The position numbers and the translations under genes were made by a program. Under the pieces are notes generated by a model. It searched no databases and had not been told where the DNA came from. It worked only from the letters and a program-made list of their open reading frames with translations. This document shows, in pieces, positions 1 to 7,301 of a stretch of 64,000 bases of DNA; the stretch's first letter is position 1, and each line of letters starts with the position of its first letter. Source of the stretch: Sorangiineae bacterium MSr11954 (GTDB lineage Bacteria > Myxococcota_A > Polyangia > Polyangiales > Polyangiaceae); contig CP089984.1 in assembly GCA_037157815.1 (NCBI GenBank), forward strand, positions 3,521,001-3,585,000, read 5' to 3'.

Positions 1-140
1 TAGCGTGACGACGCAGCCCGAAGGGACGCGGGCGACGCTCGTGCGCAAAGCTGCACCCGACGTCTTGGAGCTCGCCGCACGCGCCGTTCTCACGCGCCGC
101 GTGCGCGAGCTCTGGGCCCAGACGCAAAACAGGGCCATCT
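1..140. other. left edge, unassigned sequence before the tRNA array
   Basis: One forward frame stays open here and would give a helical, Arg/Ala-rich peptide, but the same frame runs on through the tRNA genes without a stop. It is therefore not a believable gene end. It could be the tail of a gene entering from the left; no product can be assigned. Confidence 0.3.
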
Positions 141-218
141 CAGCGCGTAGTTTAGCCAGGCCAAAACCTCGGCTCGGGGAGCCGAAGAGCGCAGGTTCAA
201 ATCCTGCCGCGCTGACCA
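141..218 (+). tRNA. tRNA-Pro(GGG), CCA encoded
   Basis: Complete cloverleaf. The acceptor stem CAGCGCG/CGCGCTG is perfect, followed by discriminator A and an encoded CCA. The D stem is GTTT/AAAC, the anticodon stem is TCGGC/GCCGA, the variable loop is 5 nt, and the T arm is GCAGG-TTCAAAT-CCTGC. The anticodon loop TCGGGGA puts GGG at 34-36 but has C rather than the near-universal T at position 33. First gene of the array; no gap larger than about 35 nt separates it from the later members. Confidence 0.88.
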
Positions 219-222
219 TCCT

Positions 223-298
223 GCGGGGCTCGCGCTCTGGTGAGCACACCTGCCTTACAAGCAGTCCGAGGAGAGTTCGATCCTCTCGCCCCGTACCA
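223..298 (+). tRNA. tRNA-Val(TAC), CCA encoded
   Basis: The acceptor stem GCGGGGC/GCCCCGT (one G-T pair) is followed by A and an encoded CCA. The T arm is GAGAG-TTCGATC-CTCTC. The anticodon loop CTTACAA has T33 and anticodon TAC (256-258). The outer pair of the anticodon stem is a C-T mismatch, a defect that recurs in the two Ser genes of the array. It begins only 4 nt after the previous tRNA, so processing from a common precursor is likely. Confidence 0.88.
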
Positions 299-299
299 C

Positions 300-411
300 G
301 CGAACGTAGCCCAATTGGCAGGAGGCACCTGCTTCAAATCCAGGTCAGTGCGGGTGCACTCCGGCCAACGGCTACCGTGGGCCTTCGCCTCGAATCCCGC
401 CGTTCGCACGA
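300..411 (+). tRNA. tRNA-Leu(CAA)-like, with a 34-nt insertion in the T arm
   Basis: The acceptor stem GCGAACG/CGTTCGC is perfect and is followed by A then CGA, so CCA is not encoded. The D region is GTAGCCCAATTGGC. The anticodon arm CCTGC-TTCAAAT-CCAGG has CAA at 335-337 and one C-C mismatch at the loop. There is no long variable arm, unlike canonical Leu tRNAs. The T stem strands GCGGG (350-354) and CCCGC (396-400) pair perfectly and the T loop is CTCGAAT, but 34 extra nucleotides (355-388) lie between the 5' strand and the loop. Standard models may reject this gene. The amino-acid identity is a reading of the anticodon only. Confidence 0.7.
355..388 (+). repeat. 34-nt T-arm insertion, copy 1
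   Basis: The segment starts TGCACTCCGGCCAACGG and ends CCTTCG plus one base. It is nearly identical to 650-683 (two changes over the 40 nt shared with flanks). It contains a small hairpin, ACGG-CTA-CCGT, whose loop differs between copies while the stem is kept. Its first part also resembles a T arm (GGG-TGCACTC-C), so it may descend from a T-arm duplication. Confidence 0.75.
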
Positions 412-412
412 C

Positions 413-488
413 GCCGACGTAGCCCAATCGGAAGGAGGCAGCGGACTTAAACCCCCGCGCCGTGTCCGTTCGAATCGGATCGTCGGCA
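413..488 (+). tRNA. tRNA-Leu(TAA)-like, short variable loop
   Basis: The acceptor stem GCCGACG/CGTCGGC is perfect, then A followed by CCG. The T arm is GTCCG-TTCGAAT-CGGAT. The anticodon region GCGGACTTAAAC carries TAA at 448-450, but the stem is irregular: only GCGG/CCGC pairs well, with extra C residues on the 3' side. The variable loop is about 5 nt, so this is a class I body with a Leu anticodon, like its neighbour at 300. It starts right after that gene. Confidence 0.72.
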
Positions 489-492
489 CCGC

Positions 493-568
493 GGGCCGTG
501 ACGGGTTGGTTACCCTGGGCTCTCTGATAAGGAGCTCGCACTGCGTTCGATTCGCAGACGGCCCACCA
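493..568 (+). tRNA. tRNA-Ile(GAT), CCA encoded
   Basis: Regular cloverleaf. The acceptor stem GGGCCGT/ACGGCCC is perfect with A and an encoded CCA. The D region is CGGG-TTGGTTA-CCCT, the anticodon arm GCTCT-CTGATAA-GGAGC has GAT at 526-528 and T33, and the T arm CTGCG-TTCGATT-CGCAG is perfect. This is the most canonical member of the array. Confidence 0.92.
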
Positions 569-599
569 GCGCGACGAAATCATCGCCGCGCTCATCGAT

Positions 600-703
600 C
601 CGCGCGTGATCTCGGTCAGCCAGGACGTCTCATGAGCGTCCAACCCGGGTGCACTCCGGCCAACGGCCACCGTGGGCCTTCGGCTCAACTCCCGACGCGC
701 GGA
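600..703 (+). tRNA. tRNA-Met(CAT)-like, with the same T-arm insertion
   Basis: The acceptor stem CCGCGCG/CGCGCGG is perfect, discriminator A, no CCA. The anticodon arm GGACGT-CTCATGA-GCGTCC carries CAT. The D arm is weak (about 3 pairs). The T stem is formed by CCGGG (645-649) and CCCGA (691-695), with four good pairs, around the loop CTCAACT. Between them sit 34 nt (650-683) almost identical to the insertion in the Leu(CAA) gene. Whether it is an initiator, an elongator or a tRNA-Ile to be lysidinylated cannot be told from the sequence. Confidence 0.62.
650..683 (+). repeat. 34-nt T-arm insertion, copy 2
   Basis: Same length, same position in the cloverleaf, and nearly the same sequence as 355-388. 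The hairpin is ACGG-CCA-CCGT. The host tRNAs otherwise differ in sequence, so the identity is specific to the insertion and its immediate flanks (647-686 against 352-391). Confidence 0.75.
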
Positions 704-709
704 CATCAT

Positions 710-782
710 CTGGGTGTAGCTCAATGGCTAGAGCACTCGGTCCGGAACCGAGGTGATGCAAGTTCGAGTCTTGCTGCCCAGA
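710..782 (+). tRNA. tRNA-Pro(CGG)
   Basis: The acceptor stem CTGGGTG/TGCCCAG (two wobble pairs) is followed by A then CCC, so CCA is not exactly encoded. The D arm is GCTC-AATGGCTA-GAGC. The anticodon arm CTCGG-TCCGGAA-CCGAG is perfect, with CGG at 743-745 and C at position 33. The T arm is GCAAG-TTCGAGT-CTTGC. With the GGG gene at 141 it would cover the Pro codons CCC/CCT and CCG. Confidence 0.85.
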
Positions 783-787
783 CCCAT

Positions 788-880
788 GGACGCGGAATTC
801 GTCAGAGACGAAGCTCGCTTGGAAGGCGATGCGCGCCGCACGCGCGGCGTGAGGTGCGCTCCGGCCAATGCCTTCCTCCA
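788..880 (+). tRNA. tRNA-Ser(GGA)-like, class II, 3' part degenerate
   Basis: The anticodon arm CTCGC-TTGGAAG-GCGAT carries GGA (821-823), and a long variable arm GCCGC-ACGC-GCGGC follows, as in Ser tRNAs. The D stem TTCG/CGAA encloses a loop without the usual GG. The 3' part (GGTGCGCTCCGGCCAATG, then GCCTTC) resembles the T-arm insertion of the Leu and Met genes, but no clean T stem or acceptor 3' strand follows before the next tRNA starts at 882. It may be a decayed gene or an even more divergent fold. Confidence 0.45.
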
Positions 881-881
881 T

Positions 882-967
882 GGAAGTTGAATCGCGAATG
901 GTCGCGAGCCCGGCCGCTACCCGGTGCGTGCTCTTCGGGGCATGAGGTTCGAGCCCTCCGACTTCCG
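882..967 (+). tRNA. tRNA-Ser(GCT), class II
   Basis: The acceptor stem GGAAGTT/GACTTCC (one wobble) is followed by G and then CCC. The anticodon loop CCGCTAC has GCT at 916-918, again with C at position 33 and a C-T mismatch at the base of the stem. The long variable arm TGCTC-TTCG-GGGCA fits the class II Ser type. The T loop is TTCGAGC without an insertion. Last recognisable gene of the array; no further T-arm signature is visible up to 1200. Confidence 0.8.
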
Positions 968-1203
968 CCCAGATTGGCGCCAGGTTTTCTCCGGCGCGGC
1001 GTTGCGGTCCGGCGTTGCTGCTCTCGATCGAGAAGCTGCGTCGAGCGCGCAGCCATACTTTCGCGGCGCGACGTGCGAGGTGAGCGCAATGAACCCCTTC
1101 GAGTGGCTCGCCGTCGCACGCTCGCAAGATCGCCCGGTGCGGAGCATCGACATCCTGCTCCGGCACCTCGGTCCCTGGGCGCCACGACCTCACGAAGCTT
1201 CTG

Positions 1204-1713
1204 CTACGCGCGCAAGGTGACGAGCACCTCGTCCAGTTGTTCGAACGTCTCGCCCATTCCGTCGTATGCCCCGGAGGCGAGGGCCGCATCGCGAACTTCC
1301 TTGGAGCGATAGAGCTCGTGCAGCACCATCAGGGTCTTGTCGCCTGCTTCCTCGAGGGTCACCGTCGTGACGGCCCCATCCTCGCCGCTCTCGTCATTCG
1401 TCCAGACGATTCGCGAGTGGGGAGTCACTTCGATGTACTTGCCGAAGAACGCCATCGTCTTCGTGCCGTCGACGTCGAACACGAGCCGGTAGCCGCCTCC
1501 TGTACGGATATCCGCCTCGTAGGAGAGCAGGGCCAGCGGCATCGACTTCGGTACCCACCACCGCTTGAACAGCGCGGGAGTCGTCCACGCCTGAAAGACG
1601 ATGCGAGCCGGGGCGTCGAAGGTTCGCCTGACGACGATTTCGCGCTCGGACTTCGGTTCCACCGTCGTGCGGTTCTTCGTGGGGTTGGGCTCACTGTCTT
1701 TTCTTGCGTTCAT
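1204..1713 (-). CDS. AHSA1/START-type SRPBCC domain protein
   Basis: 169 residues starting at the ATG that overlaps the upstream ArsR stop. The AHSA1 fold is visible: an early RRTFDAP strand near residue 29, WWVP with a Pro-rich turn near 52, GGGYRLVF near 73, and a C-terminal helix ending in MGETFEQLDEVL. Family members bind small hydrophobic ligands or act as stress-linked partners of ArsR-type regulators. The ATGA overlap with the ArsR gene means translational coupling. The ligand is unknown. Confidence 0.88.
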   Translation of the reverse strand: MNARKDSEPNPTKNRTTVEPKSEREIVVRRTFDAPARIVFQAWTTPALFKRWWVPKSMPLALLSYEADIRTGGGYRLVFDVDGTKTMAFFGKYIEVTPHSRIVWTNDESGEDGAVTTVTLEEAGDKTLMVLHELYRSKEVRDAALASGAYDGMGETFEQLDEVLVTLRA

Positions 1714-2057
1714 CGAACGTTCTCCTTCCGTTTCAGTTCCTCGATGATCTTGTCCAACTCTTCGAAGCGTGAGCTCCAGAGCTGGCGGTACCCTTCGATC
1801 CATGCCGTCTCAGCCGAAAGGCGGCTCGGGCCGAGCTTGCACGTCCGCACGCGCCCGACCTTTTCCGTGGCGACGAGCCCCGCTCGCTCCAAGACGCCGA
1901 CGTGCTTCTTCATGCCCGTGAGGGTCATGTGGAATTTCTCGGCAAGCTCCGTGATCGACGCGTCTGCGCGCCCGAGCTGCTCCAGAACGCCGCGCCGGGT
2001 TGCGTCCGAGAGAGCGGCGAACGAGGCGTCCAAGCGGGCACTCGAATGGTGAACCAT
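1710..2057 (-). CDS. ArsR-family winged-helix transcriptional regulator
   Basis: 115 residues, starting MVHHSSARLD. A compact winged helix-turn-helix: the recognition region reads ITELAEKFHMTLTGMKKHV (about residues 36-54), followed by a wing around VATEKVGRVRT. There are no metal-binding Cys pairs, so it belongs to the non-metal subgroup (SdpR/YgaV-like) usually found beside AHSA1 proteins. First gene of a two-gene operon with the 1204 gene, probably autoregulated. The pair architecture recurs at 31775-32646. Confidence 0.9.
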   Translation of the reverse strand: MVHHSSARLDASFAALSDATRRGVLEQLGRADASITELAEKFHMTLTGMKKHVGVLERAGLVATEKVGRVRTCKLGPSRLSAETAWIEGYRQLWSSRFEELDKIIEELKRKENVR

Positions 2058-2295
2058 ATGGTTCAGTGTCTAGCGCACCGCTTCGCCGCACGCAAGTGAG
2101 ATCGTGCAGGTGGCTGCAACGACCGCGACGAGCTCCGCGATCGCGTGACCATCCCATTCGACGAGCAGAAGACGCGCTTCGACGATCATGCTCCGCACCC
2201 TGTCGCCCCGGTCTGGGATCGCGCGCCGTCGGCGACGATCCGGGGACTCGGCTCGGCTGACGGGGGAGGGGCGCGCCCAGGATCACAGTCCATGC

Positions 2296-2487
2296 ATGGG
2301 TCGCGTTCATCCCGCGGTGCACGGCCTGACGCGCGATCGACGCGTCGCGTGGGCTCTCGAGGAGCTCGAGGTGCCGTATTGCGTGCACGGCTTCGATCAC
2401 ACCGGTGGTGGGACGAGCCGCGACCAATTCCGCCGCATGAATCCGTTCAAGCCGCTCCCGGTCCTCTCGCGGGCCTCACCGGGTTGA
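2296..2487 (+). pseudogene. N-terminal fragment of a glutathione S-transferase
   Basis: This stretch encodes a recognisable thioredoxin-fold start: HGLTRDRRVAWALEELEVPY, then FRRMNPFKPLPVL, which is the GST N-terminal signature including the conserved Pro. The frame ends right after it, with no C-terminal helical domain. Intact GSTs at 26302 and 60200 show the missing parts. It is a gene remnant, not a functional enzyme. Confidence 0.65.
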
Positions 2488-2754
2488 CGGATGGTGATTC
2501 GGCGGTCGCCCGAGGGGGCGTCAAGAACGTCCGAAGCCCCGTCGCCAAAAAGATCGTCGGGGCGCGATAGTACCAGCTTCGTCGGGGCGTACGCTTCGCC
2601 TCTCGAACACCGGGCCTGCGCAATTGTCAATGTGACCACGGAAGCTGCGATGCGCCGCAGCCTTTCGATTCAGGTGCGCGCCGGCTTCGTCGTTGCTCTT
2701 ATATTTTTGCAATTCCGCTTCGACCGCCGCTCGGCGGCTTCCGGACTTGGCGCA

Positions 2755-2814
2755 TTTCTCCTCTGCGGCGACACGCGAGCGATCCGGTCTGCCGACTTTG
2801 GATTCATCATCGGA
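2755..2814 (-). pseudogene. possible remnant of a DUF3606-like small protein
   Basis: The minus strand encodes SDDESKVGRPDRSRVAAEEK, which resembles the conserved start of DUF3606 proteins (a D-x-K-x-x-V-G-x-P-D-R-x-R pattern). The rest of the domain (a Tyr/Trp-containing helix) is not recognisable and there is no clean start or stop. It is presumably decayed. The match rests on one short motif. Confidence 0.25.
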
Positions 2815-2860
2815 CAGGACGCGTAGCTCCACGTTTCGTTGACTGCAGGAAGCCAAGAAA

Positions 2861-2918
2861 GAAAAAAGGCATCATGCAGGGCAGGCCCGGGGGGGGAGAG
2901 CCATCCTTGCCTGATGCC
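2861..2918 (-). terminator. intrinsic terminator (minus strand)
   Basis: The outer stem is GGCATCA/TGATGCC with an inner GGCAGG/CCTTGCC stem. Read on the minus strand, the hairpin is followed directly by six T residues (plus-strand A run 2862-2867). It lies downstream of the minus-strand ORF ending at 3069, which supports that ORF as a transcribed gene. Confidence 0.6.
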
Positions 2919-3068
2919 GCCTCGCACCAGAGCGAACGCCGTGCCAAGAAGGCTTGGTCCACGCGCCGAGCCTCGAAGCTCAATCCCACTGCGATTTACC
3001 GCGAATCGGGCCCACACGCGTTCAATCGGGAGTGTGGCATTTCTGCCCTGTGCGGCGCCATTGCTCGA

Positions 3069-3464
3069 TCAACTCGTCGCCCCCGCGCGCGTCAAGTGCG
3101 CAATCAATGCTCGAACGGCTGAATCGACGACGGCCTCGAGCCTGCGATGTTCCACCGCAAAGGCGCGCCTTGCCTGCCAGGGAACGCCCTTTGCCATCGC
3201 ATCGGGACGTGGAGCGCCGATCGACAGACTCAAAATGGCATGCGCCGAAGCGGCTACCCACGGGTCTTTGCATTGAATTTTCCCGCCTCCCGCCTGCTGC
3301 ACGAGGTCGTGCACTTCCTCGGCAATGCCACGCTTCTCGGCGTCATCCCGAAGGGCATCGAGCGCGGCATGAAGGGCCCGATCGGTCACACCGGCGGGCG
3401 CGCAACCATTCGGCCAGCAGGCGCCGTCGATGAGTGCAACGATGTCCTGCATCCTTCGGCTCAT
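3069..3464 (-). CDS. hypothetical protein
   Basis: 131 residues, mostly helical, Ala-rich, starting MSRRMQDIVALIDGACWPNG. There is no signal peptide or membrane segment and I recognise no family. Support for it being real comes from ordinary protein-like composition and a minus-strand terminator about 150 nt downstream. It stands alone. Confidence 0.5.
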   Translation of the reverse strand: MSRRMQDIVALIDGACWPNGCAPAGVTDRALHAALDALRDDAEKRGIAEEVHDLVQQAGGGKIQCKDPWVAASAHAILSLSIGAPRPDAMAKGVPWQARRAFAVEHRRLEAVVDSAVRALIAHLTRAGATS

Positions 3465-4340
3465 TGTCCGTTACTCCGTCCCCTACGTTGTCTTCGCGAT
3501 CACTTTACAAGGACCATGCGGTAAAGTCTCCGTTGGTTTGGTCATGTCTCCGGTTGGGCCAACGTGGGATGACGCAGGTCGGTCTTTTACTCCGTCATCA
3601 CGGATGATGCTCGCGAAGAGGACTTGCGGGTGCTGGCCGGCAACTCGAAACCTGGTAGACGGCCTTGCTCGCGAGGGCTTCCCGCAGATGCTGGGCGCTC
3701 AACGCGAGGTCGCCGATCGGGTCGTCGGTCTACAGCCCGATGATTGAACCAAGGTCCTTCCCGATGATTGAACCAAGGTCCTTGTCGACGCGTGTGAGCC
3801 GGATGCGCGTGCGGTCATCGAGAGGGACGTGCGCCCATCGAGCGCCGGGCAGCCAGTCGGGGTGAAGTCGTCCTGCACCTTGGCCCTTTCGTAGGAGTCA
3901 CCGGCCTGCACGCCGTTCATGAACATCGTTGCAGTTCCTGCGACACCGGCGGATTGCACCCCATGTGGACCAAGTCGGCGAGGATGGTGGCCGTCGCTTG
4001 CTGCCTCCAGTCATAAGATGTGACCGAGGCACCACGATGGAAAGCAACCGGGCAGCGCGGCGCGAGAGGCAAAAGCCGCTGACGTGAAGGCCGTGAGCCT
4101 CGCGAGCGTTCCAATGGTGTGCTCGAGTCCCTGCTCGTGCGCATCGCTCATCGACCCCGGCTCGCAACGATGAAGACGAGGGCAGGGCATCGCATGGCGC
4201 CAATGTAAGTCGCGGTTTGGGATCTTCGAAATGCGCCAAAATTGAAGACGATTCTGCCGCGGGGGGAGCAACTCGGCGAGCGCAGCGTAAAGCGAGGTGT
4301 CGCGAAAAGCTGCAACGGCATTCCATCGACGGAGGACATT
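3465..4340. other. intergenic region with a short tandem repeat
   Basis: No convincing coding frame. The region holds two copies of a 23-bp unit (3737-3759 and 3761-3783), and 4242-4340 is an open leader in frame with the next gene but lacking a good ribosome binding site. Codon-like periodicity is weak, so this is probably decayed sequence plus the promoter of the 4341 gene. Confidence 0.4.
3737..3783. repeat. tandem repeat, 2 x 23 bp, period 24
   Basis: The unit begins CCGATGATTGAACCAAGG and ends TCCTT. The two copies are identical over 23 bp and separated by one base. Confidence 0.9.
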
Positions 4341-5717
4341 TTGAGCTTACGACTGCGTTCCATCCTGCCCGGTTCTGCAAAGATGGCGTTCCTCATGACT
4401 GTTGCCGGCACATCGACGTTCGCCTGTGCGGACAGCGGCGGTGATGTGCAGGACATCGAGCACCTCTCGGTGGCGCACGATGCGGTGAACGCGGCGGCCG
4501 TCGATCCATGTGCATTGCATCCTTGGTCGAGCGAGCATGCATGTTCGGATGGCTTGCGCCGCGCTGCCACCAACGGCCCGTCGACCAAGCCCGTGAAGCA
4601 ATGGGCCACCACGACGTGCACGAAGAATTGTGGGCCTTGGTCGAATCGCTTGCGGGTCGACGCGCGCGGCCGGCTTTTTGGTCATTTCGCATATGGCCTC
4701 GGCGGAATGGGGCCGGCGGTTTTCGACCAGACCACCGGCGAGCCAACATGGCTTTTTTCGGCGTCCGCGAAAGCCGAGGCGAACCAGATGGCGACGTATT
4801 ATCCCATCGGGCTGCCTGCGAACGTGGCATTGGGGGCGAACGACACTGCGTACGCGTGCATCACGCCGCAGGATGAAACCACCGGCGATGTATCCCCACC
4901 GACGATTACCGCGTTCGACGTGCGGCCGGGAAGGGCACCTCGAAAAAAATGGGCGACGACCCTTCCTGAGCCGGCCTTCGGACCCTGCGAAGACTTCTTC
5001 GTTACCGCCGATGGTCTCGTCGTCGTCGGGATGCCCAGCGATGTCGCCGTGCTCGACACGAGTGGGCACGTTCGCTTCGTCAAACGTTATCAGCACGCAT
5101 TCAAAGTGGTCACCGAGAAGGCGGGGCCCCTCTACGTCGAGGTGACACGCGAACCCGAGCCGCCATACGGGACCGCGCCCGCGTACCTCGTCGGCCTCGA
5201 TCGAACGACGGGCGCCGAGCTATGGTCGGCCGACATTCCGCGGATCGACGAGTCGATCCTCGGTGCCATTCGCGGCGGCGTCCTGGCGCGCTACTACTCC
5301 ACGGGCCCGCGCGCCACGAGCATTTTCTTCCAGTCCAGTCAGGGATCCCGCGATTGGACGATCGACGTCACGGGCCTTCTTCGTCCCGTGGCCGCGACGA
5401 CCCCCACGAACGTCTTTCTGGCAGGCGTGCATGAACAGGCGACGCTCGACCTGGATACGCATTCGGTTTCGCCGCCAACGACGCGCGACGAGCCTTGGTA
5501 CCTGGAAACGAAACGCGTCGTCATCGACCAACGTGGCAATCGCTACATCACGCGAACCGAAAAGGTGGGAATGGCCCTGGAGGCTTTCGATCCGAGCGGG
5601 AACCTGCTCTGGGAAATGAGCCCCATGAGCGGCGCCAACGACTTCGTCCTCGGCAAAGATGGTTGGATGTACGTGGCGAATCGGAACGAAGTCGTGGCCT
5701 ATCGAGGCACACCCTGA
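4341..5717 (+). CDS. secreted or lipid-anchored beta-propeller-like protein
   Basis: 458 residues from a TTG start preceded by GGAGG (4331-4335); the upstream in-frame ATG has no such site. The N-terminus is a signal sequence ending TSTFACADSGGD, a loose lipobox with Cys29. The body has repeated short strands of the PQQ/quinoprotein-like propeller type (FDQTTGEPTW, VGLDRTTGAELWS, LVVVGMPSDVAVLD, AFDPSGNLLW). Role unknown: an exported binding or surface protein. No operon partner; about 730 bp without genes follow. Confidence 0.72.
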   Translation: MSLRLRSILPGSAKMAFLMTVAGTSTFACADSGGDVQDIEHLSVAHDAVNAAAVDPCALHPWSSEHACSDGLRRAATNGPSTKPVKQWATTTCTKNCGPWSNRLRVDARGRLFGHFAYGLGGMGPAVFDQTTGEPTWLFSASAKAEANQMATYYPIGLPANVALGANDTAYACITPQDETTGDVSPPTITAFDVRPGRAPRKKWATTLPEPAFGPCEDFFVTADGLVVVGMPSDVAVLDTSGHVRFVKRYQHAFKVVTEKAGPLYVEVTREPEPPYGTAPAYLVGLDRTTGAELWSADIPRIDESILGAIRGGVLARYYSTGPRATSIFFQSSQGSRDWTIDVTGLLRPVAATTPTNVFLAGVHEQATLDLDTHSVSPPTTRDEPWYLETKRVVIDQRGNRYITRTEKVGMALEAFDPSGNLLWEMSPMSGANDFVLGKDGWMYVANRNEVVAYRGTP

Positions 5718-6449
5718 CTCCATAGCATTCCGTCGCGGCCCGCGTTCCATACGCGGGTCGCTCGACCTTGTCGTCGCGCCGCCAAGTCGGGGTGGGCTCC
5801 GCGCCAACCGTGCGATGATCCAGGCGCGTCCATCGCGGGACGACCCATTCACGCCGGACTTCGCCGACCAGGTGAAGCTTGGTGATGGGCGCGTCCTTGG
5901 TCGTGCCCGTGAAACCTCGAACGTGGAACCCACCGATATCGGCACGGTAAATGCGTTGCACGCTGCGAGGTCCGGGAATGCGCAGCCATGTCTTCTTCGC
6001 ATGCGCCACGGCGTTCGGCGCCGCCGCCGTCTCCATCGTGCTCGCATAACCCCGGAGGGACGACGGACGAATGCGTATGCGTCTCGGCAAAAGTCTCCAT
6101 GTTGACGTGCGCTCATCCCCCGCATGACGCGTCGAGTGATCGACCGCGACGATGTACGCACGCTCCTTCCATGCATCGCTATCAATCGCACCTCTCGCGT
6201 AAAAGCATGGCCAAGCTCTACACGTAGAGCAGCCGGACGCGCCCGGCGCGCCGGACAAAGGCAACGAAGAGCACCAGCGCCTCGATGCGGCCGTCGTTCG
6301 GTTCATCATGGGTGTTGGCGCGACCCGTCGCGCATGATCCGTTGTACCGCTCAGGAGAATGCTACAACTCCACGGCATCCTCGTCGTGAAGGCTCTCCGG
6401 AGGCTGTAAATATGCCGTGGCGTTCCGTGCAAGAGGGTGAAAAGATCCC
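5718..6449. other. region without an intact gene
   Basis: Several frames overlap on the minus strand. One (about 5760-6200) contains protein-like stretches such as RIYRADIGGFHVRGFTGTTK and ITKLHLVGEVRREWVV, which look like pieces of a decayed gene, but no start, end or family could be settled. Confidence 0.35.
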
Positions 6450-7301
6450 ATGATGCGACAACGCGTCTCGTCAATCGCCAGGTTGCGGCGATTCATCTTC
6501 TCCGCCGTCGCCGTCCTCCTCTGCGGCGCGTACTCGCTCTATGGCGCGTACTCGAGCCCGCGCGCCGGCATGCGCAGCGGCTCCGTTGCCCTTTTTGGCG
6601 CCAGTCTCGCCTTCGGCGATCTCGATCTCACGATTGGTGCCAGCAAGATGAGCGAGCCGCAGCCAATGCAGCTCACAGTGCAACTGAGCAGGCACGAGCG
6701 GTGGACCGACAGAGATCCCGATTGTTTCGTCGCACCGGATGACATGCACGTCACCGTAGATGGCCAGGTCCTCGAGCTTAGCGACAAGGGAGGAAAAGCG
6801 CGACCAATGATGATCTCTGGGGTCGAGATGCAACTCATAAATTGCGCCCCGGCCATCTTCCGCTCTCGTATGAATTCTATTTTTGAAGATCGAGTGGAAA
6901 GTACCGTCGTCGTCGAGGGCTCTGGTCGACGGGCGGATGCGAGGATAAGGCACCTGCTGGCTCGACGACAGGTCCAGATCGAGCCATCCAACCAACTTCG
7001 CCCTGGCGATCGCGTCACTCTCGTATGGACGCCCGCCGAGGACGAGTGGTCCGGGTCCACCGAGTCCACGGACGTTCACATCTACTACCCGAACGATTTC
7101 TCGGTGGTCGTGAAGCCCGATGTTGCTCCTCCCCGTTTCATTTTCGTAGTGCCAAGCGTTCGGCCTGGACCCGCCAAGATGGGGCTGAACACCATCTACC
7201 TCCAGGCCCACCCCAACGTCCTTGCCTGCACGGGGTTGAACAGCTGCTACGCCGTGGCCGACAGTCCCGCTGAAGTCGAGGTTACAGTTGCACCGCGCTG
7301 A
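6450..7301 (+). CDS. hypothetical exported protein
   Basis: 283 residues. A positively charged start (MMRQRVSSIARLRRF) precedes a hydrophobic segment at about 14-34, consistent with a signal anchor or uncleaved signal peptide. The rest is beta-rich (LTVQLSRHERW, HVTVDGQVLELSDKG, DRVTLVWTP, FSVVVKPDV) and ends in EVEVTVAPR, suggesting a two-domain beta-sandwich. Two Cys near the C-terminus (ACTGLNSCYA) could form a disulfide. No family recognised. Confidence 0.62.
   Translation: MMRQRVSSIARLRRFIFSAVAVLLCGAYSLYGAYSSPRAGMRSGSVALFGASLAFGDLDLTIGASKMSEPQPMQLTVQLSRHERWTDRDPDCFVAPDDMHVTVDGQVLELSDKGGKARPMMISGVEMQLINCAPAIFRSRMNSIFEDRVESTVVVEGSGRRADARIRHLLARRQVQIEPSNQLRPGDRVTLVWTPAEDEWSGSTESTDVHIYYPNDFSVVVKPDVAPPRFIFVVPSVRPGPAKMGLNTIYLQAHPNVLACTGLNSCYAVADSPAEVEVTVAPR

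Larger units (their letters stand above)
2488..3068. other. region without an intact gene
   Basis: It holds a minus-strand terminator (2861-2918) and a possible fragment of a small stress-type protein (2755-2814). The other open frames look like by-products of high GC. The sequence is locally AT-richer around 2695-2720. Confidence 0.4.

Noticed and set aside
141-967. A CRISPR array or attachment-site cluster instead of tRNAs
   Set aside because: The repeated GGGTGCACTCCGG unit occurs only two to three times and at unequal spacing, with no cas genes; the flanking stems are clear tRNA acceptor and T stems.
1-1200. A prophage carrying the tRNA array
   Set aside because: No integrase, portal, terminase or other phage gene is visible in the window. 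The sequence to the left could still hold one, so it is not claimed.
5-1312. A 435-codon open frame across the tRNA array
   Set aside because: It runs through nine tRNA genes with good stems on the same strand. The encoded text is Arg/Pro/Ser-rich without any domain, and high GC makes long chance frames common.
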